Shown: positions 7,901 to 17,228, counted from the stretch's first letter. The stretch: DNA of 64,000 bases from Rubrivivax sp. (GCA_027491255.1 JAIXWM010000188.1:1-64000), one strand, 5' to 3'. Program-made: numbers and translations. Notes: generated from the sequence alone by a model not told the origin.

Positions 7901-8130
7901 CGGCTGGCAGGGTCGGCCCGGTAGCGCGCCAGCACCTCTGCCAGCGACACGGCATGGAGCTCGCCGCTGCGATAGGCCTCCAGGCGCGATTCGGCTTCAC
8001 GGGCCCACAACGCGTCCAGTTGTGGCGCGGGTTCGATCAGGCTGTCGAGGATGCGCTCGACCAGCTCCATGCGCTCGGCGGGCGGCAACTGGGCGGCCTG
8101 TCGGCTCAGGTTCTCGGCAAGGGTGGTCAC
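7897..8130 (-). CDS. Addiction-module antitoxin (TIGR02574-like)
   Basis: A 77-residue protein; LPPAERMELVERILDSLIEP followed by DALWAREAESRLEAYRSGELHAVSLAEVLARYRA is the pattern of the small helical antitoxins that pair with ParE/RelE toxins. The GTG at 8130 is the first start giving the family's usual length; an open frame extends further upstream but into the cas6 end. It lies 26 bp after cas6. It is expected to bind its toxin and probably repress the local promoter. Confidence 0.85.
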   Translation of the reverse strand: MTTLAENLSRQAAQLPPAERMELVERILDSLIEPAPQLDALWAREAESRLEAYRSGELHAVSLAEVLARYRADPASR

Positions 8131-8156
8131 AGGTTTCTCCCAGGGGGTGAATCGAC

Positions 8157-9329
8157 TCAGGGTCTTGAAGATGACTGTAGCGGCGTGGAGGCGCCGGGCG
8201 CTGGAGCTTCGCGCGGCGGTGCGCCCGGGTTGGTCGGATGGCTGCATGAGGCAGGCGGATCGGGCAGCAAAGTGGCGATCTCGGAGGCCACGCCATAGCC
8301 TCCCAGCCCCATGGTGGCGTTCTTGCCCAGGTGCAACCATTGGCCCAACTGCAGCCAGGGCAGCAGCGGGCCCAGATCGCCCTCGAGCCGCCAGGGGCCG
8401 ACCACGCCGCCCAGCGTCATCTCCTGCTGCTGGCGCGAGGAGTAGCGCACCCAGTCGTGCCAGCGCAGGCCGCTGCGGTCGTCGCGCAGCGTGTCGGCCA
8501 GCGCCAGCAGGGCCGGCAGGTCGAAGGGCGGTGCCGGCACGCCCAGGTGCAGCTCGAGCACCAGGCGCACGCGCCGCAGCAGGTGCGCCACCAGCACGCG
8601 CGGCGAGAGCTCGCGCACACCCAGCGCGCGGCCTTCTTGCTGCAGCCGCAGGGGCGTGTGCAGGTGCAGCGTCAGCGCGCGGCAGGGCTCGGTCGGCGGC
8701 AGGCGCCAGGCGGCGTCGTGCGGCAGCACGCGGCCGGCGACAGCGTCCCAGGCGGGCTCGGCGCGGCCGTCGGCGGCGACGGCCTCCACCGCCAGCAGCT
8801 CGCCCTGCGCGCGCGCGCCGTCAGGCCCCCAGCCGTGGCGCAGCGAGCGCTGCCAGGCGTGCACCACCAGCGGCAGCTGGCGCAGCGCATCGGCGCCGAA
8901 CAGCAGCAGGTGCCACGCCAGGGGCTCGCCGGCGGGAACCCGGCGCAGCCCGGCGGCGGGTGGCTCGATCACGTAGGGGTTGGGCACCTGGCTGAAGCGC
9001 TGCGCCAACTGCGTGGGCCGCGGCGGCGTCTCGAAGATTGCCGGGTAGGGACAGGTGCGCCACAGGCTGCAAGGGCGGCAGTCCGGCAGGCCCGTCATGC
9101 AGGCCGAGCGGCGCAGCGACGCACCGAAGACCCCGCGCAGCAGCGAACCGGCGTAGTCGGGCAGGCGGAGTTCGGTGGAGAAGCGGGCGGTGAGGCGGTA
9201 GCGGGCGAGCGGAAAGGTGATGTCGGCCAGACGTTCAGCCGGCTCCGCCGCAGGTGCGGCTCGGCTGCGCCCCACGTCGTCCAGCGCAGAAGGCGCGCCC
9301 GGGACGGTCGACCCGACCACCTCGGTCAT
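8157..9329 (-). CDS. cas6: pre-crRNA processing endoribonuclease Cas6
   Basis: A 390-residue RAMP protein. The N-terminal ferredoxin fold begins near residue 40 (FPLARYRLTARF) and includes LRGVFGASLRRSAC followed by a Cys-rich insertion (LPDCRPCSLWRTCPYP); the C-terminal Gly-rich loop LHLGKNATMGLGGY (about 333-346) is the Cas6 signature. Cas6 cuts the precursor inside each repeat to leave an 8-nt 5' tag. The last ~40 residues are Pro/Ser-rich and probably disordered. Its start overlaps the cmr6 stop by 4 bases. It is the only crRNA processing gene present. Confidence 0.92.
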   Translation of the reverse strand: MTEVVGSTVPGAPSALDDVGRSRAAPAAEPAERLADITFPLARYRLTARFSTELRLPDYAGSLLRGVFGASLRRSACMTGLPDCRPCSLWRTCPYPAIFETPPRPTQLAQRFSQVPNPYVIEPPAAGLRRVPAGEPLAWHLLLFGADALRQLPLVVHAWQRSLRHGWGPDGARAQGELLAVEAVAADGRAEPAWDAVAGRVLPHDAAWRLPPTEPCRALTLHLHTPLRLQQEGRALGVRELSPRVLVAHLLRRVRLVLELHLGVPAPPFDLPALLALADTLRDDRSGLRWHDWVRYSSRQQQEMTLGGVVGPWRLEGDLGPLLPWLQLGQWLHLGKNATMGLGGYGVASEIATLLPDPPASCSHPTNPGAPPREAPAPGASTPLQSSSRP

Positions 9330-10612
9330 GCGCCCCCCTTGAGCTGCTGGATCGCCGCCTGGAGTTCCGCCCAGCGCTCCTTGTTCGACGGACGCCCCCA
9401 GTTCTTGGTCGCGGTCTGCTCCAACAGCGCAGCCGCCGCGGCGCGGCTGCGGCCCTCGGCCCAGCCGAGGACTTTCTTCACGAAGGTCTGTCGCGTCTGG
9501 TTGAAAGGGCCGCCTGGGTTGTAGGCCCCAGCGGCCTTGGCCTTCTCGAATTCGCTGCGGAACTGCTCGAGGTCAGGCTGGGCCAGCGCCCAGTCCCTGT
9601 CCTCGGGCGCCAGCGATGCAATCCGGGCCTGCTCGGCCTGCGCCGCCGCCTGAGCGGCCACCTCGGCGCGTTCAGCTTCGCGGCGCGCTCGCGCCTGCTC
9701 GTCCTCCGTCATCGCCCCGTAGCCTACGGCCGTCTTGGCGCCGAAGCCCAGCCAGGCGAAGGCATGCTCGAAAGCCCCCTGCAGCAACAATTGCCAGCGG
9801 CCCTCTTCGGCCAGCGGCGCTGCCAGCCGCTGCAGGAAGGGCAGGTCGCACTGCACGTGGAAGGTGAAGCGTGAGCCCGGTGGCACGGTGAGGAAATTGA
9901 TCGGGTTCGGCTGGCCGGAGTCGTGCGGCGGAACGATCGGTTCGCCCTTGCGTCGCTGGTAATAGTGGCTCTGGTGGGGCGTCATCACATCGACCTGCAG
10001 GACGCCGCCTTCCAGTTGCGGCAGCACATCCCAGAAGCTCAGCGCACCGCGCTGATGGGTCTTGTCGCCGTCATCCGATTCCAGGCCGAAGAGGTGGGTG
10101 ATGGCGTCTTCCGTCCAGCCCCTGGGGTCGCCCCACTCGCCGCTGGCCAACTCGCGCGCGGCCTGCCGCAGCACGCCCTTGACTCCACTGCCCGGCAGGT
10201 AGGGCAGGCCGTAGGGGTTGAGGAAGGCGAAGCCGTTCTCCAGCGGATGTTCGTTGCCCAGTCCGGTGGCGAAGGGGGCTACGGATCTGGCGTCCAGGGT
10301 TAGAACGCTCTGCGCGATACCCGGCGACAGGGCGAGCGCCGATTGGCGACCACGCAAGGCGTCGACGCACCGTACATCATTCGCAGTCAGCGACAGCGCC
10401 TGGCGAAGTGCGTCACCCTTGTTCTCATGGGGTATGCGGCGCTCGACGTGGTCCTGTCCGCGGACCTCGTATTTGTGGTCGCGCGTTTCCCAGTTGATCT
10501 CGCCGGTGCGGCGGTCGATGCCCCACAAGGGTAGGTACATGCCGAAACGCAGGCCGGGAGATGCCTTCGAGAAGTCACGACCCAGGTAGGCCGGAACAGC
10601 TGCGACAGCCAT
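9326..10612 (-). CDS. cmr6: Type III-B RAMP protein Cmr6
   Basis: A 428-residue Cmr6, the subunit that caps the 3' end of the crRNA in the Cmr complex. LPYLPGSGVKGVLRQAARE (about 137-155) is the RAMP motif typical of Cmr6, and WLGFGAKTAVGYGAM near 294-307 is the C-terminal Gly-rich motif. After this comes an unusual ~115-residue extension: an Ala/Glu/Arg coiled coil (ARREAERAEVAAQAAAQAEQ) and a helical tail ending LQAAIQQLKGGA. The typical Cmr6 is shorter, so the extension is a lineage-specific addition. Only one base separates it from cmr5. Confidence 0.93.
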   Translation of the reverse strand: MAVAAVPAYLGRDFSKASPGLRFGMYLPLWGIDRRTGEINWETRDHKYEVRGQDHVERRIPHENKGDALRQALSLTANDVRCVDALRGRQSALALSPGIAQSVLTLDARSVAPFATGLGNEHPLENGFAFLNPYGLPYLPGSGVKGVLRQAARELASGEWGDPRGWTEDAITHLFGLESDDGDKTHQRGALSFWDVLPQLEGGVLQVDVMTPHQSHYYQRRKGEPIVPPHDSGQPNPINFLTVPPGSRFTFHVQCDLPFLQRLAAPLAEEGRWQLLLQGAFEHAFAWLGFGAKTAVGYGAMTEDEQARARREAERAEVAAQAAAQAEQARIASLAPEDRDWALAQPDLEQFRSEFEKAKAAGAYNPGGPFNQTRQTFVKKVLGWAEGRSRAAAAALLEQTATKNWGRPSNKERWAELQAAIQQLKGGA

Positions 10613-10613
10613 C

Positions 10614-10997
10614 TCAGTGCCCCTGCCTTGCAGTGCTACGCACGGCAGGCGCCATCTGTCGCACCCAACGTAACCACGCCAGCGCTTCCGTCGTGATCGC
10701 CTGGAAGGTGCGAGGCTCGGCGTTCATCAAGGCTTGCATGAACGCGGCGAATTCAGGGCTCGGAAGTGCCTTGGGAAAGCGTTGACACAACCAGCCCCGC
10801 AACTGGTCGCCGAGGACGCGGCAGTGCTGCTGTGACTCCTTTTTCCCCTTCTCTTGCAGGAAAGCCAACACTTGCATCAGCCCGCTGTTCATGATCAAGG
10901 CAGGCAAGCCCTTCGCGAGGTTCTGATAGTCGTCGCCGCAGCCCTGGGCACGCGCCCAGGCATCGGCGGCGCGCTTCTGTTCCAGCGTCTGTGCCAT
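10614..10997 (-). CDS. cmr5: Type III-B small subunit Cmr5
   Basis: A 127-residue all-helical protein: MAQTLEQKRAADAWARAQG, then NLAKGLPALIMNSGLMQVLAFLQEKGK, the classic Cmr5 motif. Cmr5 forms the inner filament along the crRNA-target duplex. The start at 10997 is 4 bases before the cmr4 stop, consistent with tight coupling; an in-frame Met further up would run into cmr4. Confidence 0.96.
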   Translation of the reverse strand: MAQTLEQKRAADAWARAQGCGDDYQNLAKGLPALIMNSGLMQVLAFLQEKGKKESQQHCRVLGDQLRGWLCQRFPKALPSPEFAAFMQALMNAEPRTFQAITTEALAWLRWVRQMAPAVRSTARQGH

Positions 10998-11001
10998 GTC
11001 C

Positions 11002-11898
11002 TCAGCCCTCCACCACATGGGCCACGACCAGCCCGCGGCCGGTGGTGGCGTCGCCGCCGATCTGCAGCATCCGGCCGTGCAGCACGGTCCTGATCTGCGA
11101 CATCACCTCCACGGCCTCCAGCCGATCGCCTGGCTTGCCGCTGCGCGTGGCGCTGGCCATCAGCGGCGCCAGCAGCAGCGATTCGGGGGGCAGGTTCTCG
11201 GTGTAGAACAGCCCGCCATCGTCAGCGGTGCCGGTGTTGGCGTTGATGCGCACGTGCGGCTCCACCAGCGTGGCGTGCTCCGCGAAGTAGCCGAAGTCGG
11301 TGTCGGACAGCACCACCAGGTCCTGCGCGAGCTTGGCGCGGAAGAAGTCATACGCCGCGCCCTCGGGCAGGCCCTTGGCGGCGAGGTCCTGGCCCACGCC
11401 GCCCAGGGGTTCGGACACCCGGGCCTCGTACTCGAAGGCTTCGAGGTGAAGCTTGCTGCCCGACAGCAGCGCCGGGTTGGCCACCAGGCACTTCCCCTCC
11501 TCGACATCGAGCGCCGGCCACTCGGCCTTGACACCCACCAGCGCCAGCAGCCGCCGCGCGCGGGCCAGCGCCTGCGGGCAGGTGGCGTAGACATAGCCGC
11601 CGCGCAGGCTGCGCACCGGGAAGGCGACCAGTTGCGCGTCGCCGAAGCTCAGCGCGCCGGCGTGGAGATCGCCCGACTGCGACTCGGGCCCGAACAGGCG
11701 GTCCACGTACTCCCGCTTGCCGCCCAGCGCCTCGAAGCCGTGACGCAGCGCCCCCTTGATGCCCGAGCCTGCAAAGTTCGGGTGCCCGGTGTGGCGTTCG
11801 CGCTGGATGGGGTTGTCGATCACGCCCACGGCGCTGCCGGCGCCCACGTGCACGGGGCTGACGGCGTAGAGGAAGACGGCGGCTTGTTTGTCGAACAT
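11002..11898 (-). CDS. cmr4: Type III-B backbone RAMP and RNase Cmr4
   Basis: A 298-residue Cmr4 (Cas7 group). SPVHVGAGSAVGVIDNPIQRE at 14-34 holds the catalytic Asp (Asp28) that cuts target RNA every six nucleotides; RHTGHPNFAGSGIKGALR (35-52) is the RAMP Gly-rich loop. Copies of Cmr4 build the filament around the crRNA. The start at 11898 follows a 47-bp gap after cmr3, the only sizeable gap among the cmr genes. Confidence 0.97.
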   Translation of the reverse strand: MFDKQAAVFLYAVSPVHVGAGSAVGVIDNPIQRERHTGHPNFAGSGIKGALRHGFEALGGKREYVDRLFGPESQSGDLHAGALSFGDAQLVAFPVRSLRGGYVYATCPQALARARRLLALVGVKAEWPALDVEEGKCLVANPALLSGSKLHLEAFEYEARVSEPLGGVGQDLAAKGLPEGAAYDFFRAKLAQDLVVLSDTDFGYFAEHATLVEPHVRINANTGTADDGGLFYTENLPPESLLLAPLMASATRSGKPGDRLEAVEVMSQIRTVLHGRMLQIGGDATTGRGLVVAHVVEG

Positions 11899-11945
11899 GG
11901 TGCGGGTCTTTCGGTGCGGGTCTGGGGGTGTACGCGCGCCCGGCC

Positions 11946-13094
11946 TTACCAGGCGGCGAAGGTGTAGCGGTTGAAGCCCTCGGCCTGGCGCTGGGCATTC
12001 TGGTGCTCGCCCAGCCACAGGCCCGATTCGGCAAGCTTGCCGAGCGCTTCGTGCGTGGCGTCGAGTTCGTCGAGCCAGTAGACGCTGCCGGCCGGCGCGG
12101 CGCGCTCGGCCGGCTTGGGCTGGCGCTGGGCCAGGTCCCAGCCGCTCACGACCTCGGCGCGCGGCACGGCGGCGCAGACCAGCCGGGCCGACAGGCCGGG
12201 CCACGCGATGCTCTGCCCGCCCGCGGCACCCGGCAGCAGCCACCCTTCGGGCAGCAGCGCCGGGGTGGTGAGCACCAGACGCGCGCGGCGCGCCCGGGCG
12301 ATGGCGGCCAGATCGGGCGCCGCTGGGCGGTGCCGTGCCATGCACAGCCCCGCGCCGCGCCCGTCGCCGCCAAGCCGCAACACGCCGTCGGCCGGTGGCT
12401 CGGCGCCCGCCACACTGGCCAGGAAGCCGATGCCAGGGCGGAAGGCGACCGCCTGTGCGCTGAACAGTTGGCCGTCGGCGGCGCGCCCGCTGGCGGCGTC
12501 GAGCCCGACGCCCACGCGGTGGTCGATGGACCACAGGCTGGCGCTGCTGACCGTGCCCTCTGCAGCAGGGGTGCGGCCGGCCAGGTAATCGGCCCAGCCC
12601 GCCTGGGTGAGCCATACGCCGCCGACGGGTTTGGCCCGTACCTCGCCTTGCGGCAGCACGGGCCAGTTTGCCAGCGGCGCCGAGCTCAGCAGACCCTGCG
12701 GCGGGGCCACCGGCGCGATGCAGCGCAGCCGGGCCACGCCGCCGCCGTCGCCCGCCTCGGCCAGCAGATCGGCGGGCAGTGCGTGCAAAGACTCGACGCT
12801 GCCGTCTGCGCCCCGGCGCGCCAGCGTGAAGCCCACCACGGTGAAGGGGCCGGGCTGCTGCGGCTTCCCCAGCGTGGGGTGGGGGGCAGTGCCCGCCGCA
12901 AACGCGGCCGGGTCGATGCCTGAGCGCGCCAGCATGGCGCTGCGCAGCGCGCCGGCAGCCACCGAGGGCCAGGGCGGCACCAGGCACTCGCCAAAGCTCC
13001 CCGGGTCGCCGAAGAGCTTGTTGCCGCGCAGGAACAGCACGTCCAGCGGCTCGATGAAGCGGTGGTGAACGGTCTCGGTCATGGCCATGCTCAT
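11946..13094 (-). CDS. cmr3: Type III-B RAMP protein Cmr3
   Basis: A 382-residue Cmr3 (Cas5 group), which with Cas10 holds the 5' tag of the crRNA. Motifs: HRFIEPLDVLFLRGNKLFGDPGSFGE near the N-terminus, the usual Cmr3 opening, and the C-terminal EGFNRYTFAAW. Three in-frame ATG codons lie at 13094, 13088 and 13082; the first overlaps the cas10 stop as ATGA and is preferred. A copy of the GGCAAGCTTGCC palindrome is embedded near its 3' end (12028-12043), coding for GKLAE. Confidence 0.95.
   Translation of the reverse strand: MSMAMTETVHHRFIEPLDVLFLRGNKLFGDPGSFGECLVPPWPSVAAGALRSAMLARSGIDPAAFAAGTAPHPTLGKPQQPGPFTVVGFTLARRGADGSVESLHALPADLLAEAGDGGGVARLRCIAPVAPPQGLLSSAPLANWPVLPQGEVRAKPVGGVWLTQAGWADYLAGRTPAAEGTVSSASLWSIDHRVGVGLDAASGRAADGQLFSAQAVAFRPGIGFLASVAGAEPPADGVLRLGGDGRGAGLCMARHRPAAPDLAAIARARRARLVLTTPALLPEGWLLPGAAGGQSIAWPGLSARLVCAAVPRAEVVSGWDLAQRQPKPAERAAPAGSVYWLDELDATHEALGKLAESGLWLGEHQNAQRQAEGFNRYTFAAW
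12028..12043. repeat. Palindrome TCGGCAAGCTTGCCGA, copy 3 (inside cmr3)
   Basis: Perfect 16-bp palindrome within the cmr3 coding sequence, where it encodes part of ALGKLAES. Shares the GGCAAGCTTGCC core with three other copies in the locus. Confidence 0.65.
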
Positions 13095-16000
13095 TCGCTG
13101 CTGCGGGTTTCGCGGGCCAGGAACTCGGCCACACCCATGAAGTGGGCCAGCCAGTCCAGGCGCTTCTCGCCTGCCTGCGGTGGGGGTCGCAACTTGTCGT
13201 CGAAGGCCAGCGCGGCCAGCCTGCGGGCCAGCAGCGGGGCATCGTGGTGCGCTTGTTCGTTGCCCTGCACCTGGCGCGACAACTGGTAGGCGAGCAGCGC
13301 GCCCAGCATGGCGGGGTCGTCGTCGGGCAGGTCCTTGATCCAGTCGAGGCTGTTGTAGACGGCGCGGCGCGAGACGCCTTCGCTGGCGAGGAAGGCGCGC
13401 AGGGCGTCCAGCAGTTCGGTGGGCTCGCCCCACTTGGCGGTGACGGTGAGCGCGCCGCCGGAGCGCTTTACGACGGTGAGCGTGAAGGCGTTACGGCCCC
13501 CGGCGCCCTTGGCACGCGCCTCGGCGACCCGCAGTTCGCGCAGCACCGCGCCCAGCGGCGCCTGGTGGTGCGCCACCACGGCACCGGCGCTGGCGGTGGC
13601 GAGCTCGCCCATCATGCGCATCAGGCGCTGGCGGCGGCCTTGGCCTTCTCGTAGAAAAGCAAAGCCCTTGTGCAGCCTCAAGCCGTCGCGGCTGAAGTCT
13701 CCCGCCTCGTGCGCCGGATCGTGGCCCGCGTAGGCGACCCGCAGCCGCTGCATCGCCGGCAGCAGGTCGGCCACCGGCAGCATGGCCATCACGTCGTCGC
13801 CGCCAGCGTAGATCACCCGGCCCAGGTGCTCTTGCTCGACCACGTGCGGCACGACGGCGAGCGAGAAGTCGTTCAGCGCGGCCGAGATCGACAGGTGCCG
13901 GTTGGGCGAGACGGCCCGCTTCTGCGCGGCGTAGCTCTGCAGCGCGGGTTCGCTCCGGGCGTGCTCGTCAAAACCGGCGCGCACCTGCGGGTGGAAGCTC
14001 TGGCGGTAGGAGATGGCGTACTCGCCGCCGCCGGCCAGCCAGGCGCCCATGCGGTCGCCGTCCATCAGCAGCAGGCCGTAGTAGGTCTCGAGTCGGCCGG
14101 CGTCGCGCCCCAGGGTGTCGGTGACCAGGCGCCGCAGGTGGCGCGCTTTGGCTTCGTCTTCGATTTCGCCAGCGGCGTCCAGCAGCGCCGGAAGGCGGCG
14201 CGCGACAGCGAGCGCCGCAGCGGCACCCTTGTGATCGCCCATCAGTTTGCGCGGCAGCGCGGCGGGCTCTGCGCGGTGGTACTCGACGGCCTGTTCCAGC
14301 CCGGCGCTGGCCTGCCCATCGTGCTTGAGCCACTGGTCGAGCTGGTGCGCCAGCGCCATGGTGTGGGTCGAGACGACGAAGCGTCGCGCGCCGCCCGCGG
14401 CGTCGTTGTCACCGACGATGCGGCCCACTTCCTCTGCGAAAAAGGTGGGCCACAGCCGCTTGACGGCCGGCAGCGCGCCCAGGTGCTCGCCCTTGCGCGC
14501 CCACGCGGGGCGCTTGGCCGCGATCTTCGTCCACAGCGTGTCGCGACGCTGCCCGGGCGGGAGTGCCAGTTGCGCGGGGTCGGTGGTCAGCCACTCGGTC
14601 TCGCCGGTGAGCGAGCAACGCCAGCCCTGCTGCGATTGCGCCTGGAAGGACCGCACCGCCTTGGCCGCGGCCAGCGCGCGCTCGGCCAGGTCGTGAACGG
14701 CCGGGTACAGCGCGCCAGGGTTGGGGGCGAAGAAGGTGGTCTTCGCGTCCTTGCTTTCCCAGCGGGCCTCCTTCTGCAGCACCTGCCACGCGGGGCTGCC
14801 CAGGAAGCCGGGCGGCTGGCCCTCGCCGGCGTCGAAGAAGGGCCGCATCGCGGCGCTGAGCGCCGTGGTGTCGAGGTCGGTCTGCCTGTCGGCGTTACGC
14901 GCCTGGATCAGCGAGAACGGCACCGCAGCCCAGTGCACCTCGGGAAAGCCCTCCAGCTGCTGGCGCATCTGGCGGTGGGCGTGGCTGCTGCCCTCGCCCG
15001 CATCCAGTCCGGCTTCGTTCAGCAGTCGGTCCACCACCTCGGCACCCAGCGTCTGCAGCCAGCCGCGCACCGCCCGCTCCACTTGCAGGGCGATCTCGCG
15101 CGCCTGCGACGCCGGCACCAGCGCGACGAAGCGGTTGGGCAACGCCGCCGCGAAGAGCGGGTTGGCGTCGGTGATCTTCTGCGTCCAATGCTCATCCGCG
15201 AAGAGTTCCGGCGGCAGCCTGAGGTCGTCGCGCAGCCAGGCGTCGACCTGCGGCACGCCGCGCAGACGCGGGAACAGGATGGCATCCGGGCCCAGGGCTT
15301 CGCAGACCGGCTTGATGGCTTCCCAGGCCAGGCGGGCCAGCAGGTGCGAGCCGGCCCACAGGTCGGAGGTGCTGCGCGCCGCGGCGATGAAGCTCTGCAC
15401 CGGGCCGATGGACAGGGTGAGCAGCGCCACCTCGCCCTGCGGGTCTTCTGCAAAGGCCCCGGCGAAGGCAGAGACCAGGTCGAGGTGGTCCCAGATGCTG
15501 TGGTCGGGCACGCGGGTGTCGGCGGGCAGCAGCGGCCAAAGCGCGCCGAGGGTGCCGTTGTCCTGTTCCTCGCGCAGCTCGGGCCCGAAGCGCCACATCG
15601 CGAACAGCGTTCGTGTCATGTCGATCTGGCCGTCGGCATCCTTCTGAACGAGGGAAGCGAAGTGGGCGAAACTGCGCTGCTTGATCTCGGCGATGTCGGT
15701 GTCCTTGAAGCCACCGTAGGGCGCCATGTCAAGTTCGGTACCCGTCAGCGGGTGGATCAGCACCGGGTGGCGGGTCCATCGAACCTGTGCGCCCGGCGCG
15801 ACCATTCGCACGATCTGCTGCCCCGCCTTGGTGGTGAGGGGCAACTTATCCATCGGCCACTGCGGGCGGTCGGCCGCAGCGGCCCACCAGTCGGCGCGCT
15901 GAACGGTCTTGTAGGTGTCGCTCGACAGCCCGTCCTTGAACACCGTGCAGTGGAGGACCTGCGCGTTGTCGGGGTCGATGCGGGTGGTGGTGGTGCTCGT

Positions 16001-16144
16001 CTCCCAGCCCAGCAGGCGGGCCAGCGCGCGGCAGGTGCCGCCTTCGTGGCCTTCGGGGTCGCGCAGCAGCACCAGGGCCTTCTCGGCCGGGTCGTGCAGA
16101 CGGGCGTGGAGCTTGGTCTGCCAGAGCGTGTCGTTCGTGCTCAT
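13091..16144 (-). CDS. cas10: Type III-B large subunit Cas10/Cmr2
   Basis: A 1017-residue Cas10. KLHARLHDPAEKALVLLRDPEGH (11-33) is the N-terminal HD region with His17-Asp18. LLTLSIGPVQSFIAAARSTSDLWAGSHLLARL opens the first palm domain. The second palm carries GGDD at 781-784 (VIYAGGDDVMAML), intact, so it should make cyclic oligoadenylate when the complex binds target RNA. That matches the presence of CARF proteins in the locus. Length is usual for Cmr2. The start is 7 bp from the cmr1 stop; the stop overlaps cmr3. Confidence 0.97.
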   Translation of the reverse strand: MSTNDTLWQTKLHARLHDPAEKALVLLRDPEGHEGGTCRALARLLGWETSTTTTRIDPDNAQVLHCTVFKDGLSSDTYKTVQRADWWAAAADRPQWPMDKLPLTTKAGQQIVRMVAPGAQVRWTRHPVLIHPLTGTELDMAPYGGFKDTDIAEIKQRSFAHFASLVQKDADGQIDMTRTLFAMWRFGPELREEQDNGTLGALWPLLPADTRVPDHSIWDHLDLVSAFAGAFAEDPQGEVALLTLSIGPVQSFIAAARSTSDLWAGSHLLARLAWEAIKPVCEALGPDAILFPRLRGVPQVDAWLRDDLRLPPELFADEHWTQKITDANPLFAAALPNRFVALVPASQAREIALQVERAVRGWLQTLGAEVVDRLLNEAGLDAGEGSSHAHRQMRQQLEGFPEVHWAAVPFSLIQARNADRQTDLDTTALSAAMRPFFDAGEGQPPGFLGSPAWQVLQKEARWESKDAKTTFFAPNPGALYPAVHDLAERALAAAKAVRSFQAQSQQGWRCSLTGETEWLTTDPAQLALPPGQRRDTLWTKIAAKRPAWARKGEHLGALPAVKRLWPTFFAEEVGRIVGDNDAAGGARRFVVSTHTMALAHQLDQWLKHDGQASAGLEQAVEYHRAEPAALPRKLMGDHKGAAAALAVARRLPALLDAAGEIEDEAKARHLRRLVTDTLGRDAGRLETYYGLLLMDGDRMGAWLAGGGEYAISYRQSFHPQVRAGFDEHARSEPALQSYAAQKRAVSPNRHLSISAALNDFSLAVVPHVVEQEHLGRVIYAGGDDVMAMLPVADLLPAMQRLRVAYAGHDPAHEAGDFSRDGLRLHKGFAFLREGQGRRQRLMRMMGELATASAGAVVAHHQAPLGAVLRELRVAEARAKGAGGRNAFTLTVVKRSGGALTVTAKWGEPTELLDALRAFLASEGVSRRAVYNSLDWIKDLPDDDPAMLGALLAYQLSRQVQGNEQAHHDAPLLARRLAALAFDDKLRPPPQAGEKRLDWLAHFMGVAEFLARETRSSE

Positions 16145-16151
16145 CGTGGGC

Positions 16152-17228
16152 TCAGGTGGGTGCGCGCGTCAGGCGGGTGTCGGCATCGAGATGCGCATGA
16201 ACCTTCCGCCAGACGCCCTCGATCGCGTTGCGGTCTGGCCGGAACGCGGGAGGCGGCAGGCAGGGCATGTGGAAGACCACGCCGCGCAGCCTGCCGTCGG
16301 CTTCGGCGCGGACTTTGAAGCGCAGGGAGTTGGGCAGGCGCAGGCCAGACCGGTCCCACGCGAGGGCCTTGTGGGACGTGATCGGGTAGCTCAGCCAGTG
16401 CCGCGCATGGACTTGCCCGTCGGGGCGCTCATGGGGAAAACGAAATTGCGTACGCAGCGACACCTTGATCTCCGCCAATCGGCGCATGACGGGTTTCCAG
16501 TCCGTCTCGGCATTGCCTTGCCAGACTAGCGGGCCGCGCTGATCCGTTCCGATCGCCTGGGGCCACTCGAACCCGATCGCGTCCATCCAGGCAAGAGTTG
16601 GCAATTCAGGCGACGCTTCAGACAGGGGCGGCGAACTTCCCTCGGCGACCAAGCTGACCGAGCCCCAACCGTTGCGGCTGCGGCCGCCGACAGTGCCGAA
16701 CCGATCGGCTAGCGCAAGAACTCGCACGATGCGTGGTGCTTCTTCCGCAGGCAGAGCGATGCTCAGCAAGGCGCCTTCTCCTGCCTGGATGGCGGCACTG
16801 GACTTGAGGGTGGGCGCACGCTGACCACGGGGCAATATCACCGGGCCGTAACCGAGATAGAGGTCGGCTGCGACCGGCTGACGAACTTCAGGATGCGGGA
16901 CGGTGGCCAGCGAATTCCAGCGAGCCGACGGGAGCGTGCCGTGATCCCACTTGCTGAGGCGCAAGCGGATTCGGCTGCGCCGTGCCGAGACGGTTTGGCC
17001 TTGTTCATCGCGGTCGCTGTCCAGCCAGGCATGCCCGAAAAGCCGACCCTCCGCGTCGCGCAGGCCAGTCATGGACGCAGACGGGAAGTCGTTGGCATAC
17101 ACCACCCGCCACCACTGCCGCAGCAGCGCCTTGATCGGTGGCGCGCGCCATTGACCCGCCTGCTCGGCATTGCCGAGGAAGGCGGGGGTGGTGAAGTTCA
17201 TGCGGTAGCGCAGTTCGATCATCGTCAT
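16152..17228 (-). CDS. cmr1: Type III-B RAMP protein Cmr1
   Basis: A 358-residue Cmr1. APPIKALLRQWWRVVYA (29-45) is the defining motif, with two Trp after the basic RAMP loop; GTVGGRSRNGWGSVSL near 185-200 is the second Gly-rich loop. Cmr1 sits at the 3' end of the crRNA with Cmr6. ATG at 17228 overlaps the upstream CARF gene stop by 4 bases. Confidence 0.95.
   Translation of the reverse strand: MTMIELRYRMNFTTPAFLGNAEQAGQWRAPPIKALLRQWWRVVYANDFPSASMTGLRDAEGRLFGHAWLDSDRDEQGQTVSARRSRIRLRLSKWDHGTLPSARWNSLATVPHPEVRQPVAADLYLGYGPVILPRGQRAPTLKSSAAIQAGEGALLSIALPAEEAPRIVRVLALADRFGTVGGRSRNGWGSVSLVAEGSSPPLSEASPELPTLAWMDAIGFEWPQAIGTDQRGPLVWQGNAETDWKPVMRRLAEIKVSLRTQFRFPHERPDGQVHARHWLSYPITSHKALAWDRSGLRLPNSLRFKVRAEADGRLRGVVFHMPCLPPPAFRPDRNAIEGVWRKVHAHLDADTRLTRAPT

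Noticed and set aside
13670..16318. 882-codon open frame antisense to cas10
   Set aside because: A shadow of GC-rich coding DNA; no domain, and cas10 on the other strand is complete with GGDD.
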